Notes: generated from the sequence alone by a model not told the origin. Numbered from the stretch's first letter, positions 52,272 through 60,536 are shown. The stretch is 64,000 nucleotides of DNA from an uncultured Bacteroidales bacterium (GCA_946185535.1 CAMHJX010000004.1:79849-143848), one strand, 5' to 3'. Made by a program: numbers and translations.

Positions 52272-53003
52272 ATGAAGAAATTAGCATTCCTTTTGCTCGG
52301 ACTTATGGCTGTGATTGCCATGTCGTGCCAAAATACGGGTAACGATGGCAATGAGCCTGCCAAAAAAGATAACCAACCGACTGAGGCTTCTGTCAAGCAT
52401 GCTGTCGAGCAACTGATGCAGATGGATGTTGAGAACGACATGGATCGCATGCTCACCGCCGATATGCTTTCGTTGCAGAAGCAGGTACTTGGCGTGCACT
52501 TTGAAGGCACTCATTTCATGGGTTTCCAATGGAATACTGGTGTGCTGGACGTCTGCTCGGAAAACAATGAGACTACAATCGAAGGAGTGAAATTGATCGA
52601 TTCCTTGCACTCTGATGTGGCTATGCGCTATGTGGATGAGGGCTGCTATGATGAGCGATATACCTTGCATCTCTTGAAGGAAAATGGCCAATGGAAAATC
52701 GATGATGTTGATTTTCAAGAGAGTACATTGCGCGACCAGTGTAAAGCCTTCTATGAGGAGGTAGCGGAATGGTATCGCACGGAATCCCCCGAGACCATTA
52801 TGGACTTTTTTATGACAGAAGAACCCTTAGAGGAAAATTTCACGGATCCTAACACCATTTATTGCAACAATCCTGAAGCGGTTAAGGGACTCATCAGCGA
52901 GATTCGTAACGACCACGAACTCTTCAAGATGAACCCCGGCTATACCGAGGAGATGGGAAAACAAATCGAGGTGATGATTTCACGCATTGAGGCGCATCTT
53001 TAA
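52272..53003 (+). CDS. Lipoprotein, DUF3828-like
   Basis: 243 residues. The signal LLLGLMAVIAMSCQNTGN gives a lipidated Cys. The mature protein is acidic and helical, with YTLHLLKENGQWKIDDVDF, which resembles DUF3828-type domains. No catalytic motif is seen. The gene ends at 53003, four bases inside the convergent WYL gene (53000). Confidence 0.7.
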   Translation: MKKLAFLLLGLMAVIAMSCQNTGNDGNEPAKKDNQPTEASVKHAVEQLMQMDVENDMDRMLTADMLSLQKQVLGVHFEGTHFMGFQWNTGVLDVCSENNETTIEGVKLIDSLHSDVAMRYVDEGCYDERYTLHLLKENGQWKIDDVDFQESTLRDQCKAFYEEVAEWYRTESPETIMDFFMTEEPLEENFTDPNTIYCNNPEAVKGLISEIRNDHELFKMNPGYTEEMGKQIEVMISRIEAHL

Positions 53004-53908
53004 TATTTCTTCAACATTTCCTTAAGCAACGACTTGATTTTCTCCCTCAGCGAAATCGGCTCCAGCACCTCAATATGTGCATTCATAGTAAACAATTGTT
53101 GGATGAAGTCATAGGAAGGTTTGAGCCGCCATGAGAAGATGGTATAGTCGTCGGTTTCTTCGATGATGCGTTGGCTGTGGTGCAAGGGCAAGCCTTTCAG
53201 GAAATTGCTTTGGTCTTTGTCGGCCTTGACGAGGATTTCTTCAGTCTGCAATTCAGGCTCCACGTAGATGCCGAAAGCGTCTTGGAAGTGTGTCTGCAAA
53301 TCAAAATCTTCTGGAGCCTTGAAGGTGGTCTCAGTGAGGTTAAGTGTATCGATGCGGTCTAAGGCATAGCAACGAATCTCTTCCTTTTCGTTGAGAGCTA
53401 TCAGATACCATCTTTGCTTGAAAAGCTTTATAGCCAGTGGCTTGCAGTGGTAATGCTTGATGTCATCGGTGCCATAATACCGTCTGTATTGCATCTCGAT
53501 TTCAAGGTTTTTCTCCAAAGCCTCCATCAGTGGCTCCAAATGCTCAATGCCGCCTGGGATGCGCTCAAATTGCACCCGTTTGCGTAGGCTAAGGTCTGAC
53601 GAAAGCCTATTATTGATGGCGAAACTGTGAAGCAGCCACATTTTCAGGTCGTTGCCGAGCATTTCCTCACGTTCGCCTTGGGGAATATAGTAGGAATTGC
53701 GGCTTTTGTCGCACTCAATGTCGATGCCGAATACATCGGCAATGTGTTGACGGTAGTTGTGGAACGACCTTTCGGGGATAGGGTCGTTGTCGTCGTCCCG
53801 CGTCCACCGTTCGTTAAGTTCCTTCAGCGTGATGCCCGCGTCGCGGCGGTCGGCGATGGTGTTGGCAATCCAAATGCATTTGATGAGCTTGTCCATAAGG
53901 TGCTTCAT
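53000..53908 (-). CDS. WYL domain transcription regulator
   Basis: 302 residues. There is an N-terminal winged helix-turn-helix (MKHLMDKLIKCIWIANTIAD ... RSFHNYRQHIADVFGI) and a WYL domain from about 130 (YRRYYGTDDIKHYHCKPLA, KQRWYLIALNEKEEIRCYAL). WYL regulators bind ligands or nucleic acids and often control phage-defence genes. The ATG at 53908 is used because the longer reading begins with the TTG of the -7 box. It stands at the end of the accessory block and might control the shared operators at 56360 and 60450; this is an inference. Confidence 0.88.
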   Translation of the reverse strand: MKHLMDKLIKCIWIANTIADRRDAGITLKELNERWTRDDDNDPIPERSFHNYRQHIADVFGIDIECDKSRNSYYIPQGEREEMLGNDLKMWLLHSFAINNRLSSDLSLRKRVQFERIPGGIEHLEPLMEALEKNLEIEMQYRRYYGTDDIKHYHCKPLAIKLFKQRWYLIALNEKEEIRCYALDRIDTLNLTETTFKAPEDFDLQTHFQDAFGIYVEPELQTEEILVKADKDQSNFLKGLPLHHSQRIIEETDDYTIFSWRLKPSYDFIQQLFTMNAHIEVLEPISLREKIKSLLKEMLKKY

Positions 53909-53917
53909 ATTTGCTCG

Positions 53918-53948
53918 CAAAGATAATGGTTTTATGCAAACGCCCCAA
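53918..53948 (-). promoter_or_regulatory. WYL gene promoter
   Basis: TATCTTTG (53918-53925, minus) with TTG (complement of 53946-53948) 20 nt upstream. The transcript would begin within a few bases of the ATG, so the leader is very short. Confidence 0.65.
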
Positions 53949-53950
53949 GA

Positions 53951-54664
53951 TTATTCTTCCATCAGGAGTTCCCATGTCTGTTTGAGTGGAAACAACGCTT
54001 CAAACTTTTTCCTTGACCCCTTGGGAATGATGATCCTTTTCAAGGCTCGGCAACCTAAAAATGCTGTTGGGTCAATCTTTGTGATATTGTTGGATAGTCT
54101 TATCGTGTCAAGATTTCCGCACCATGCAAAGGCGCATCTTCCAATCTTCATCTTCGTGCCAGGATAGGCGGTGAAGTAAACCGCTTCCAGATATTGGCTC
54201 TCCATGAAGGCGTTTTCGCCTATCTCTGTAACCTCTACACCGCCATCGGCTGCACCATCATTTACCACTACAGGTATCGAGTATTCTTTGTTGGCTCTGC
54301 CGCAAGGGTATTGGAACAAGGTGTAGCCGTGGCTTTTGCCAAAGCGGTCGTAGTTCCTTTCAAACAACACGCCGTTTTGGGTCAGATAGTTGAGGCAATA
54401 CGGTGGCCCTGGCCTGAAAGCTATCGAGTCCAATTGCTTGCACCGCGCAAAGGCGTTTGTGCCAATCCGCTTGATGTCGCCCGAAAGGACGATAAACTTT
54501 ACATTGTTTGCGTTTTCAAACGCACTTTCGCCAATATATTCAACGCTGTGGGGCAGCAAGATTGACCTGATACCGTCAAAGCTTTCATGCCTAAACGCAA
54601 AGTCGCCAATGTCTGTGATGCCTGATGGTATTTGTAGGGTGTGTTTTTGTTTTCCTTCTTTCAT
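53951..54664 (-). CDS. LRR_5 (BspA-like) leucine-rich repeat protein without signal peptide
   Basis: 237 residues. Repeats of the TpLRR/BspA type are visible (ITDIGDFAFRHESFDGIRSI, VEYIGESAFENANNVKFIVL, IKRIGTNAFARCKQLDSIAF, EIGENAFMESQYLEAVYF). The start, MKEGKQKHTLQIPSGITDIG, has no signal or anchor, so it is probably cytoplasmic, unlike most BspA proteins. Its start is 20 nt after the AAA gene, so they form one unit. A protein-recognition partner of the ATPase is possible. Confidence 0.8.
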   Translation of the reverse strand: MKEGKQKHTLQIPSGITDIGDFAFRHESFDGIRSILLPHSVEYIGESAFENANNVKFIVLSGDIKRIGTNAFARCKQLDSIAFRPGPPYCLNYLTQNGVLFERNYDRFGKSHGYTLFQYPCGRANKEYSIPVVVNDGAADGGVEVTEIGENAFMESQYLEAVYFTAYPGTKMKIGRCAFAWCGNLDTIRLSNNITKIDPTAFLGCRALKRIIIPKGSRKKFEALFPLKQTWELLMEE

Positions 54665-54684
54665 GTTGTTGCTGTTTTTGTGAA

Positions 54685-56316
54685 CTAAAACCCAATCCTC
54701 GGTCTGTTTTCAGCAATGTTTTCTTCTTCGCAAAAGCCGACGAGTGTTTCAAGGCTCGGCGTTTGGCCTGTCAGGATATGCTCGACGGTTGCTTTTCTTG
54801 TGATGTTTTCCATTTGACCGCCGCTGAAGTCGTAACGTTCAGCAAGGATGGCCAAATCGTTTTCGGGCAAATCGGGCATCATGCTTTGCCAGATTTGGAG
54901 GCGTGTGGCGCAGTCGGGTTTGTGGAAGTTGATTTTGTAGAGGAAACGTCGTTCAAAGGCAGAGTCCATGTTTTGTGTCAAGTTGGTCGTGGCCATCATA
55001 ATGCCGTCCAAAGTTTCCATCTCTTGTAGGATGATGTTTTGCAGCGCGTTTTCCATTTGGTCAACGGCATGGATGGCGTTGGTGGAACGTTTCGCAATGA
55101 TACCATCAGCCTCATTGAAAAGCAGGATAGGCTCTTTGTCGCAAAACTCCACGAAATTGCGATAACGGTCGAAGACGTCCTTCACCCTTTTCTCGCTTTC
55201 GCCCACCCACTTGCTGCGCATCTCCGAAAGGTTGACTTGCATGATGTTTCGACCCGTGGCGCGGGCAATTTGCAGCACGGTTTCAGTCTTTCCCGTGCCA
55301 GGTGCACCATACAGGAGGCAGGCAAAACCGCTGCGCATTCCTTGTTGCTTCATCCTGAGCCTGATGTCACTGAATGATGTCGGTTGCAGTAGACTTTTTA
55401 GCCGCTCTATTTGGGCTTGGTCGTTGGCATTATAGTACAGCCGTTTTTCAGTAATGCTTGCGGCCAAGGTGAGTTCATCAAGGTCAACAGGCGCCTGTTT
55501 GAGGCAATTTTTGGGCAACAAAGTTTCCTTGCCGTGTTCGGTCAGTCGGAAGGTGTCACCGCCAAAAAGCTCATGGCCTGCTGGCTCCACCAACTTGTCT
55601 TTAATGAGCCGATGCTGACCGTTGCGTAGTTGGTTGAACTCCGCCTTTGCTTGTCGCTCGTTGTCGAAAAGGTATTCAAAATCACGGAATTCAAGTTTTT
55701 CTTCCCTATCGACGAGTGTACTGAGGCAGAATTTCAGAAGAAAGACAAGTTCTTTGTCGTCATAATTCAGTCTGTCAAGTTTTGTGACAAAATCCAATTG
55801 TGGGTTAGCCGTTATGAGTTCACGGACATCATAGACGAAACACTCAAATGATGTTTCCTTCTCGTCCTTTTCCTTGAATATCGAGTCTAATTGCAGAATG
55901 AATGTTTCAAAGTTGAGGTTGCCTATTTCTTGTTTCTCAATCTCCGTATCGTTCAACAAGCAATTTAGGATGTATTCTGGCACGTAGTAGCTTTCTTCGC
56001 TATACAATCCTCTTTTTCCATTGCTCCGTATGAGCCTTGCCTGAAGAAGTGCTTTGAGGTCGGGAGCAAGCCGGAGCATGTCGAGGTCTTTGCAGTCAAG
56101 GTGGCGTTTGATGTCAGAAAGGGAACACGTGGAGCAATATGACGAGTAGGCGATGATGGCGAACAAAGTGGCCTGCTCCTTGCTGATTCCCAATTTGTTG
56201 GCAAGTCTTTCAAGCGGTTGTGCGTTTTTTGCCATGAATTGGCCTTTCATCTGGGAGTCTTCTGATGCTTTGACAATCTTTTCAATGTCGAGCAATGCGG
56301 TTGATTTTTCTTTCAT
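54685..56316 (-). CDS. AAA ATPase (26S/vesicle-fusing type)
   Basis: 543 residues. An N-terminal helical part of about 300 residues precedes a single AAA domain: Walker A GAPGTGKT (337-344), pore-like SKWVGESEKRVKDVF, Walker B region PILLFNEADGII (about 396-406), sensor MMATTNLTQNMDSAFERRF. The first Walker B acid is Asn (N401) with Glu at 402, a variant found in several bacterial AAA proteins. It probably remodels proteins. An operator palindrome covers its -7 box. It is co-transcribed with the LRR gene. Confidence 0.85.
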   Translation of the reverse strand: MKEKSTALLDIEKIVKASEDSQMKGQFMAKNAQPLERLANKLGISKEQATLFAIIAYSSYCSTCSLSDIKRHLDCKDLDMLRLAPDLKALLQARLIRSNGKRGLYSEESYYVPEYILNCLLNDTEIEKQEIGNLNFETFILQLDSIFKEKDEKETSFECFVYDVRELITANPQLDFVTKLDRLNYDDKELVFLLKFCLSTLVDREEKLEFRDFEYLFDNERQAKAEFNQLRNGQHRLIKDKLVEPAGHELFGGDTFRLTEHGKETLLPKNCLKQAPVDLDELTLAASITEKRLYYNANDQAQIERLKSLLQPTSFSDIRLRMKQQGMRSGFACLLYGAPGTGKTETVLQIARATGRNIMQVNLSEMRSKWVGESEKRVKDVFDRYRNFVEFCDKEPILLFNEADGIIAKRSTNAIHAVDQMENALQNIILQEMETLDGIMMATTNLTQNMDSAFERRFLYKINFHKPDCATRLQIWQSMMPDLPENDLAILAERYDFSGGQMENITRKATVEHILTGQTPSLETLVGFCEEENIAENRPRIGF

Positions 56317-56359
56317 GATGCTTTTGTTTTGTTGATTTCATCGGCAAAACAAAAACAAA

Positions 56360-56382
56360 ACTCTGCCAAATTTAGGCAGAGT
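56360..56382 (-). promoter_or_regulatory. Operator palindrome over the AAA gene -7 box
   Basis: ACTCTGCC (56360-56367) and GGCAGAGT (56375-56382) are perfect 8-bp arms with a 7-nt centre. On the minus strand the -7 box TAAATTTG (56367-56374) lies inside it. The same 23-bp arrangement occurs at 60450-60472. Confidence 0.65.
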
Positions 56383-56441
56383 TGGTGGTTCGTTTGAAAA
56401 ACACGGAAAATCAACGGGGATTGCTTCGTTTTGAAACCCTT

Positions 56442-57467
56442 TTATTTCTTTTCCGTTCCATCAATGAAATAAACGCCACAATAAATGGTGTAATCTATAT
56501 CCTCATTAATAACGATATTGTATGTTTTGTTTTTTTGTAAGTTAATGGTAGGAGTTGCGGTGCAAACACTATTGATATTAGCGGCGTTCATCTTTTCTGC
56601 CAAATCTGTGTTTTTGTTGGATGATTCATCTAAATTGTTGATTTTCTCACCATTAAAAAACTTGTCATAATAATTCTCTTTGTCCTCTTTCCTTTTACAT
56701 TCACCATTGAAGTAATGGTCAGCTAACAAAACGATTGCTTTATTTGTAGGAGAACCCAATGGAAGAGGAATGTTTGGATGATGTTTCTTAATCCTCTCAA
56801 GGTCATCCAAAAGACACTCAAAATGAGCGATGTCATATAGCCTTTTCGCTTCAATATAGATTACCCAATTTTCGTCAATTATTATAGAATCGACATGCTC
56901 TCTGTCGACATTATTAATAGGTATTTCTTGCCAAACAATTGCCTTATCGTTCTGTTTTAAATAGGTATGGCAAAAGTTAAAAGTAAGGTTTCTTTCCGTA
57001 AAGCCATTGATAACAAGCGAGGACTCGACTGTTTTTGTAGGAAGGTAACGATTCTCATTAAAAGTCTTTTCGTATTTTTTACCAACAAGTTCGTATGTTT
57101 CAGAGAGTGTCTTTAAAAGTCTTTTTTTCACTTTTTCATCTATCGGTGTGGTAATCGAAACAGATATGTCTTTTCGCTTTTGGTCTTTGTCTTTTTTCTC
57201 AATATTGACGATGAAACCATTTTCGGCATCGGATTTGAAAAGAATTTTGTCACCTTCTTTTAAGTTCCAGTGGTCAATAAACTCCTTAGTTTGAGATAGC
57301 CGTAATTTTTTGCGAGATCTTTTTACATCAAAAAAGAACTCGCGATCATCTTGACCCACAATTTTGATTTGGTGTCCAACACGGTGATTAAATAGACGAT
57401 GAACGCTTCTATCAAGAACGATATAGTTTTGTGTTACATCTGTGAGGCTTAGTTTGCCTTTCTCCAT
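56442..57467 (-). CDS. B3-like DNA-binding domain plus PD-(D/E)XK nuclease (EcoRII-like layout)
   Basis: 341 residues, visibly AT-rich and Lys/Asn-rich compared with its neighbours. Residues 1-90 resemble a B3/AbrB-like beta-barrel (RKKLRLSQTKEFIDHW, NLKEGDKILFKSD). Residues about 180-230 show an endonuclease core: Asp193 in HVDSIIIDENWVIYIEAK and E206-A-K208. The order of a B3-like domain followed by PD-(D/E)XK matches that of EcoRII-type restriction enzymes. No methyltransferase is near. It lies 53 nt after the Mrr_N gene. A modification-dependent or addiction-free nuclease is inferred. Confidence 0.6.
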   Translation of the reverse strand: MEKGKLSLTDVTQNYIVLDRSVHRLFNHRVGHQIKIVGQDDREFFFDVKRSRKKLRLSQTKEFIDHWNLKEGDKILFKSDAENGFIVNIEKKDKDQKRKDISVSITTPIDEKVKKRLLKTLSETYELVGKKYEKTFNENRYLPTKTVESSLVINGFTERNLTFNFCHTYLKQNDKAIVWQEIPINNVDREHVDSIIIDENWVIYIEAKRLYDIAHFECLLDDLERIKKHHPNIPLPLGSPTNKAIVLLADHYFNGECKRKEDKENYYDKFFNGEKINNLDESSNKNTDLAEKMNAANINSVCTATPTINLQKNKTYNIVINEDIDYTIYCGVYFIDGTEKK

Positions 57468-57520
57468 ACGACAATATATTTGCTTATAATAGTTTATCGA
57501 ATACTGTGTTGTTTAACTTG

Positions 57521-57940
57521 TTACTTGTTTTCAAATAGAGTTTTACAAAGGTCGTCAAAATCAATGATTTCGCTTTCCTTAGCTTTCTTCCTATGTCCTT
57601 CAGATACCCATTTGCGGTATTCGGGGAACTTCTTTAGATAACTGTAAGAAATTGTCCCGTGGTTTTCATTTAGGGCATTCAAGCCACGTTGGGTTATTCT
57701 ATGGCCTTGAGGCGTGAACTCTTCCAATCCAGCGAATCGAAAGCGTTCCTCATTCGAGGCCACTTTTTTGTAAAACACCTTGTCGTAGGGACGTTTGTCA
57801 TAGTTTTCTGTGCGTTCTTCCTCGGTCAGATGGTAATAATTAGCCAGTTTTTCAACAATTTCCTTTTGGGTTAAAGGGCTTTCTTCTTTTAAAATGGACA
57901 ACACTTGGTACTTCAGTTTTCCGTGGTCTATTTTTTCCAT
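57521..57940 (-). CDS. Stand-alone Mrr_N winged-helix protein
   Basis: 139 residues. The Mrr N-terminal winged-helix pattern is clear: YQVLSILKEESPLTQKEIVE, HLTEEERTENYDKRPYDKVF, ERFRFAGLEEF, THGHRITQRGL-like (TPQGHRITQRGLNALNENHG). In Mrr this domain precedes a nuclease; here there is none, and the nuclease gene follows. A split system is therefore possible. The ATG at 57940 (MEKIDHGKLKYQ) is used, since the -7 box TATATTTG lies at 57969-57976 (minus), downstream of the longer reading. Confidence 0.75.
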   Translation of the reverse strand: MEKIDHGKLKYQVLSILKEESPLTQKEIVEKLANYYHLTEEERTENYDKRPYDKVFYKKVASNEERFRFAGLEEFTPQGHRITQRGLNALNENHGTISYSYLKKFPEYRKWVSEGHRKKAKESEIIDFDDLCKTLFENK

Positions 57941-57968
57941 GTTTTGTTGTTGTTTTGGATTATCGCTG

Positions 57969-57976
57969 CAAATATA
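57969..57976 (-). promoter_or_regulatory. -7 box of the Mrr_N gene
   Basis: TATATTTG (minus), followed by CA. The AT-rich upstream region has no clear -33 element at 19 nt. Transcription would start about 20-25 nt before the ATG. Confidence 0.6.
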
Positions 57977-58011
57977 ATGATTTTTCAAACACAAGCTCGT
58001 TGCAAGGTTTT

Positions 58012-58686
58012 TTATTCCAGCATAACAATCCCTCCATCCAACCGAATATAAATCTCAAACTCAAACTCGTTCACATAAACGAGGTCATAGAGGCTGAAAT
58101 GGCGGTTGTCATAGAGGTTGTGGAAAGGATAAACAAGGTGCATGTCCTTCGACCATTCGTAATCCAAGCCCTCGTTCCAGTTGTCGTTTTCGTCGGCCAT
58201 GCCGAGCCATGCTTCAAGGCTTTCGTGCGCCGACATGATTCCGTTTTGGTTCCATCTCAGACTCCACGAGCAGCCATCCGTGGAATACATGCGGTCGTAG
58301 CCGCCTTGGGTCATCACCTCCCACATCGTTTCCGCTCGCTCGGTCTGGACGGGATGCGCCGTAGGATAGGTATAACCTAACTTCAAATTCCTTTCAACTT
58401 CAAGGTCGCCGATGCCGTCGTAGAGTTTCATCATGCCCTCGTGGATGGCTTTCGTCTTGTTGAAGAGGGCAGTGGCTGCTGCCTTTATCCTGTCGTTGAA
58501 ATCCGACAGCAGCCTTTTGTTTTCCTCGTCATACTGCATAAGCTCACGCAGTATCATCCACCGATGATGCAGTGCATTCTTGATGATGGCTTCCGCTTCG
58601 ACTTGTTTCCCATGCTCGTACTCATCCAAGATGATTTCTTCCAGCATCACGATGCGAGGGTCTTCAAATGCTTCTTTGGTGTTCAT
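58012..58686 (-). CDS. Unrecognised protein, accessory block
   Basis: 224 residues, acidic and soluble. It has an N-terminal coiled-coil-like part (AEAIIKNALHHRWMILRELM, DFNDRIKAAATALFNKTKAI) and an aromatic-rich C-terminal half (GCSWSLRWNQNGIMSAHESL). I know no family. It starts 8 nt after the previous gene's stop, so it is the last of a three-gene unit (59793, 58695, 58012). The C-terminal half is rich in Asp, Tyr and Trp and may be a binding domain. Confidence 0.6.
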   Translation of the reverse strand: MNTKEAFEDPRIVMLEEIILDEYEHGKQVEAEAIIKNALHHRWMILRELMQYDEENKRLLSDFNDRIKAAATALFNKTKAIHEGMMKLYDGIGDLEVERNLKLGYTYPTAHPVQTERAETMWEVMTQGGYDRMYSTDGCSWSLRWNQNGIMSAHESLEAWLGMADENDNWNEGLDYEWSKDMHLVYPFHNLYDNRHFSLYDLVYVNEFEFEIYIRLDGGIVMLE

Positions 58687-58694
58687 CTTGCATG

Positions 58695-59765
58695 TCAGTT
58701 AAACCCGTTTGCAGCTGCTTCCAACATTTTCTTGTTAATCCTCGTGTATCTGTTCACTTGCTTCGTTGTCATGCTGCCCGAAGCGTTTTCCAGTTGTTCA
58801 CCCAATTCCTCTGCTTTTTCCAACAGCTTTGCATATTGCGTCATTGCATCCATATCGCCTGAAGCAATTCTCTTCAAACAAGCGATGTATCTGTCAACAT
58901 AGTTTTCATAAGCATCGAGCACTTTGTCCCAATCGGTTGTGGCTGTTACTTGGCCTCTGCCTTCTATGATTTCACAAGCCGAGGTGATTTTGAAGGTAAG
59001 CTTACCTTTTGCTTTGTCTTCAGCAGGGTCAGTGTCCCAACGGATGATACCGATTCCGCCAGGTTGGAGTTTCATAAGGTCGAGTATGTCATTGCTACTG
59101 TATGGCCCCAGAAGCCCCGTGGCTGTTGCTGAACGTTTGTCTACCAAGTTGCCGTCCTTGTCAAAGGTTTCCAATCCGAATCCTACTTTACAGTAGGCTC
59201 TTCCATCGGAGTAGGTGTCGTTGAATCTTGCCACTGTCATACTTTCATCCCATGGAAAAGGCATGTCAGTACGCCTCAACTCCACATTCCAGAGCGACCA
59301 CCTTCCTTCTGTGGCAATGATTTCTTTTTCGACCACCTCGAAATATCCGCTCAGGTCACCTGAGATTTCTGTAGTCTTCGGCGACATGGTTGGGCGTTTG
59401 TTTCCACTGCAACCACATAAGACGAAAGTGAGAACAAAGAGAAGACAAACGAATGTTTTCTTTCTCCTCAACCATAATAAAGGTTTTCGTGGGCAAGTGA
59501 GATGCAACGCCGTGTTTTCAATATCAAGCGTGTACTTGATGGTGTCTCCAGGTCTCAGTTCATAACGGTCATAAAGCTTGCTCAATCCTAAAACACGGTT
59601 GAATTTGGTTGCACAAAGCTGATGTGTGTGGGTGCGGTCGTCCACAATGACGACTTGCGGCGGGACATGTGGGTATTCTGTCCAAAATTCAGGTGGCATG
59701 GTAAAAGTCCCGTAGTGGATTTCCCATTTGTCTAATGTCTTTTGTTTACTGTTTCTGCGTTCCAT
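58695..59765 (-). CDS. B3-like domain joined to a lipoprotein-like part
   Basis: 356 residues. Residues 1-90 resemble the B3-like domain of the nuclease at 56442 (FNRVLGLSKLYDRYELRPGD, TIKYTLDIENTALHL). Residues 96-120 are a perfect lipoprotein signal: basic LRRKK, hydrophobic TFVCLLFVLTFVL, then CGCSGNK with Cys119. The rest (residues 121-356) has helices at the end (YIACLKRIASGDMDAMTQYA) and no known family. Such a signal inside a protein is odd. Either it is a membrane-anchored regulator, or a separate lipoprotein gene starts at an in-frame TTG about residue 99. Confidence 0.55.
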   Translation of the reverse strand: MERRNSKQKTLDKWEIHYGTFTMPPEFWTEYPHVPPQVVIVDDRTHTHQLCATKFNRVLGLSKLYDRYELRPGDTIKYTLDIENTALHLTCPRKPLLWLRRKKTFVCLLFVLTFVLCGCSGNKRPTMSPKTTEISGDLSGYFEVVEKEIIATEGRWSLWNVELRRTDMPFPWDESMTVARFNDTYSDGRAYCKVGFGLETFDKDGNLVDKRSATATGLLGPYSSNDILDLMKLQPGGIGIIRWDTDPAEDKAKGKLTFKITSACEIIEGRGQVTATTDWDKVLDAYENYVDRYIACLKRIASGDMDAMTQYAKLLEKAEELGEQLENASGSMTTKQVNRYTRINKKMLEAAANGFN

Positions 59766-59792
59766 TTCTGTGGTTTTTAATAGTTGCTGGTT

Positions 59793-60410
59793 TTATTGAA
59801 AGCATTGGTATATTGCTTGTGTGTCTTTGACTAAATTTTCCTCAACAAAGCCATCCCAATCGAAAGGCGTGGGCATAACAAATTGGAAGCCAAGGTTGAG
59901 GTCGGTCATGTCGCAAAGTGTTTCATCCTCAATGGGAAGATGGTGGCGCTCATAGTATGCGTGTTCTTTGATGAGGTTGCTGCCCATCAAGGCAAGCTGC
60001 TCGTTAGGCTGATGCTGTTCGTCTTTGGGTCGGTACCAAATGCCGTGAATCAGCCTTTTTTCCGTCCCGTTCACCCAATAGACAGCGATTTCGTTGAAAA
60101 GGTTGTCGTCAAAGACCATCGTTCCGATGCGGGCCGTGGATTTGCTACAGCCTGCGCGAAGGAAAGATTGCAGGTCAATACGAGCTTGAAAGTCAGTTGT
60201 GTAACTTTCGCCTAAAGTCTCGTAAAGCACATCAATCAGGCTTTGATAATAGGCAAAGGCTTCCTTCCGTGCCTTGCTGAGGTCGGTGTCCTCAAAGGTT
60301 TTGTTGATGCAGCAAAGCTTGTCTTTCCTTGATTCGTGATAGTTCGCATTGTGCATTTGTCCCTTCCAGAACAGCCCATGCACGAGGTAATGTGATTTCT
60401 TTTTGTCCAT
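59793..60410 (-). CDS. Unrecognised protein, accessory block
   Basis: 205 residues, soluble, with Trp/Tyr-rich beta segments (IAVYWVNGTEKRLIHGIWYRP, HYLVHGLFWKGQMHNANYHE). No family is known to me. It is the first gene of the three-gene unit, with the operator palindrome upstream (60450-60472). The start at 60410 (MDKKKSHYLVHGLFW) is used because a longer reading begins with a TTG at 60437. Confidence 0.6.
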   Translation of the reverse strand: MDKKKSHYLVHGLFWKGQMHNANYHESRKDKLCCINKTFEDTDLSKARKEAFAYYQSLIDVLYETLGESYTTDFQARIDLQSFLRAGCSKSTARIGTMVFDDNLFNEIAVYWVNGTEKRLIHGIWYRPKDEQHQPNEQLALMGSNLIKEHAYYERHHLPIEDETLCDMTDLNLGFQFVMPTPFDWDGFVEENLVKDTQAIYQCFQ

Positions 60411-60449
60411 AGCGGTGTCGTTTTGATTTCGGCGCAAAACAACACCATC

Positions 60450-60472
60450 ACTCTGCCAAAAACAGGCAAAGT
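60450..60472 (-). promoter_or_regulatory. Operator palindrome before the three-gene unit
   Basis: ACTCTGCC (60450-60457) and GGCAAAGT (60465-60472) surround a 7-nt centre, the same design as at 56360-56382 with one arm mismatch. A poor -7 box TGTTTTTG (60457-60464, minus) lies in the same place. The flanking sequence upstream of both sites is also similar (GGCAAAACAA / GCGCAAAACAAC). Confidence 0.6.
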
Positions 60473-60536
60473 AACCAAGATTATCAAAAATAGTTATTAA
60501 CGACCGCCCGGTTGGGCAAGTCGCTCATCGTAAGAA

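Noticed and set aside
54685-56316. Inactive ATPase because of Asn at the first Walker B acid
   Set aside because: The catalytic Glu, Walker A and sensor region are intact, and this variant is found in other bacterial AAA proteins, so inactivity cannot be concluded.
57470-57477. TATATTTG on the plus strand at the start of the nuclease gene as a promoter
   Set aside because: There is no plus-strand gene following it, so it is probably chance in AT-rich DNA.
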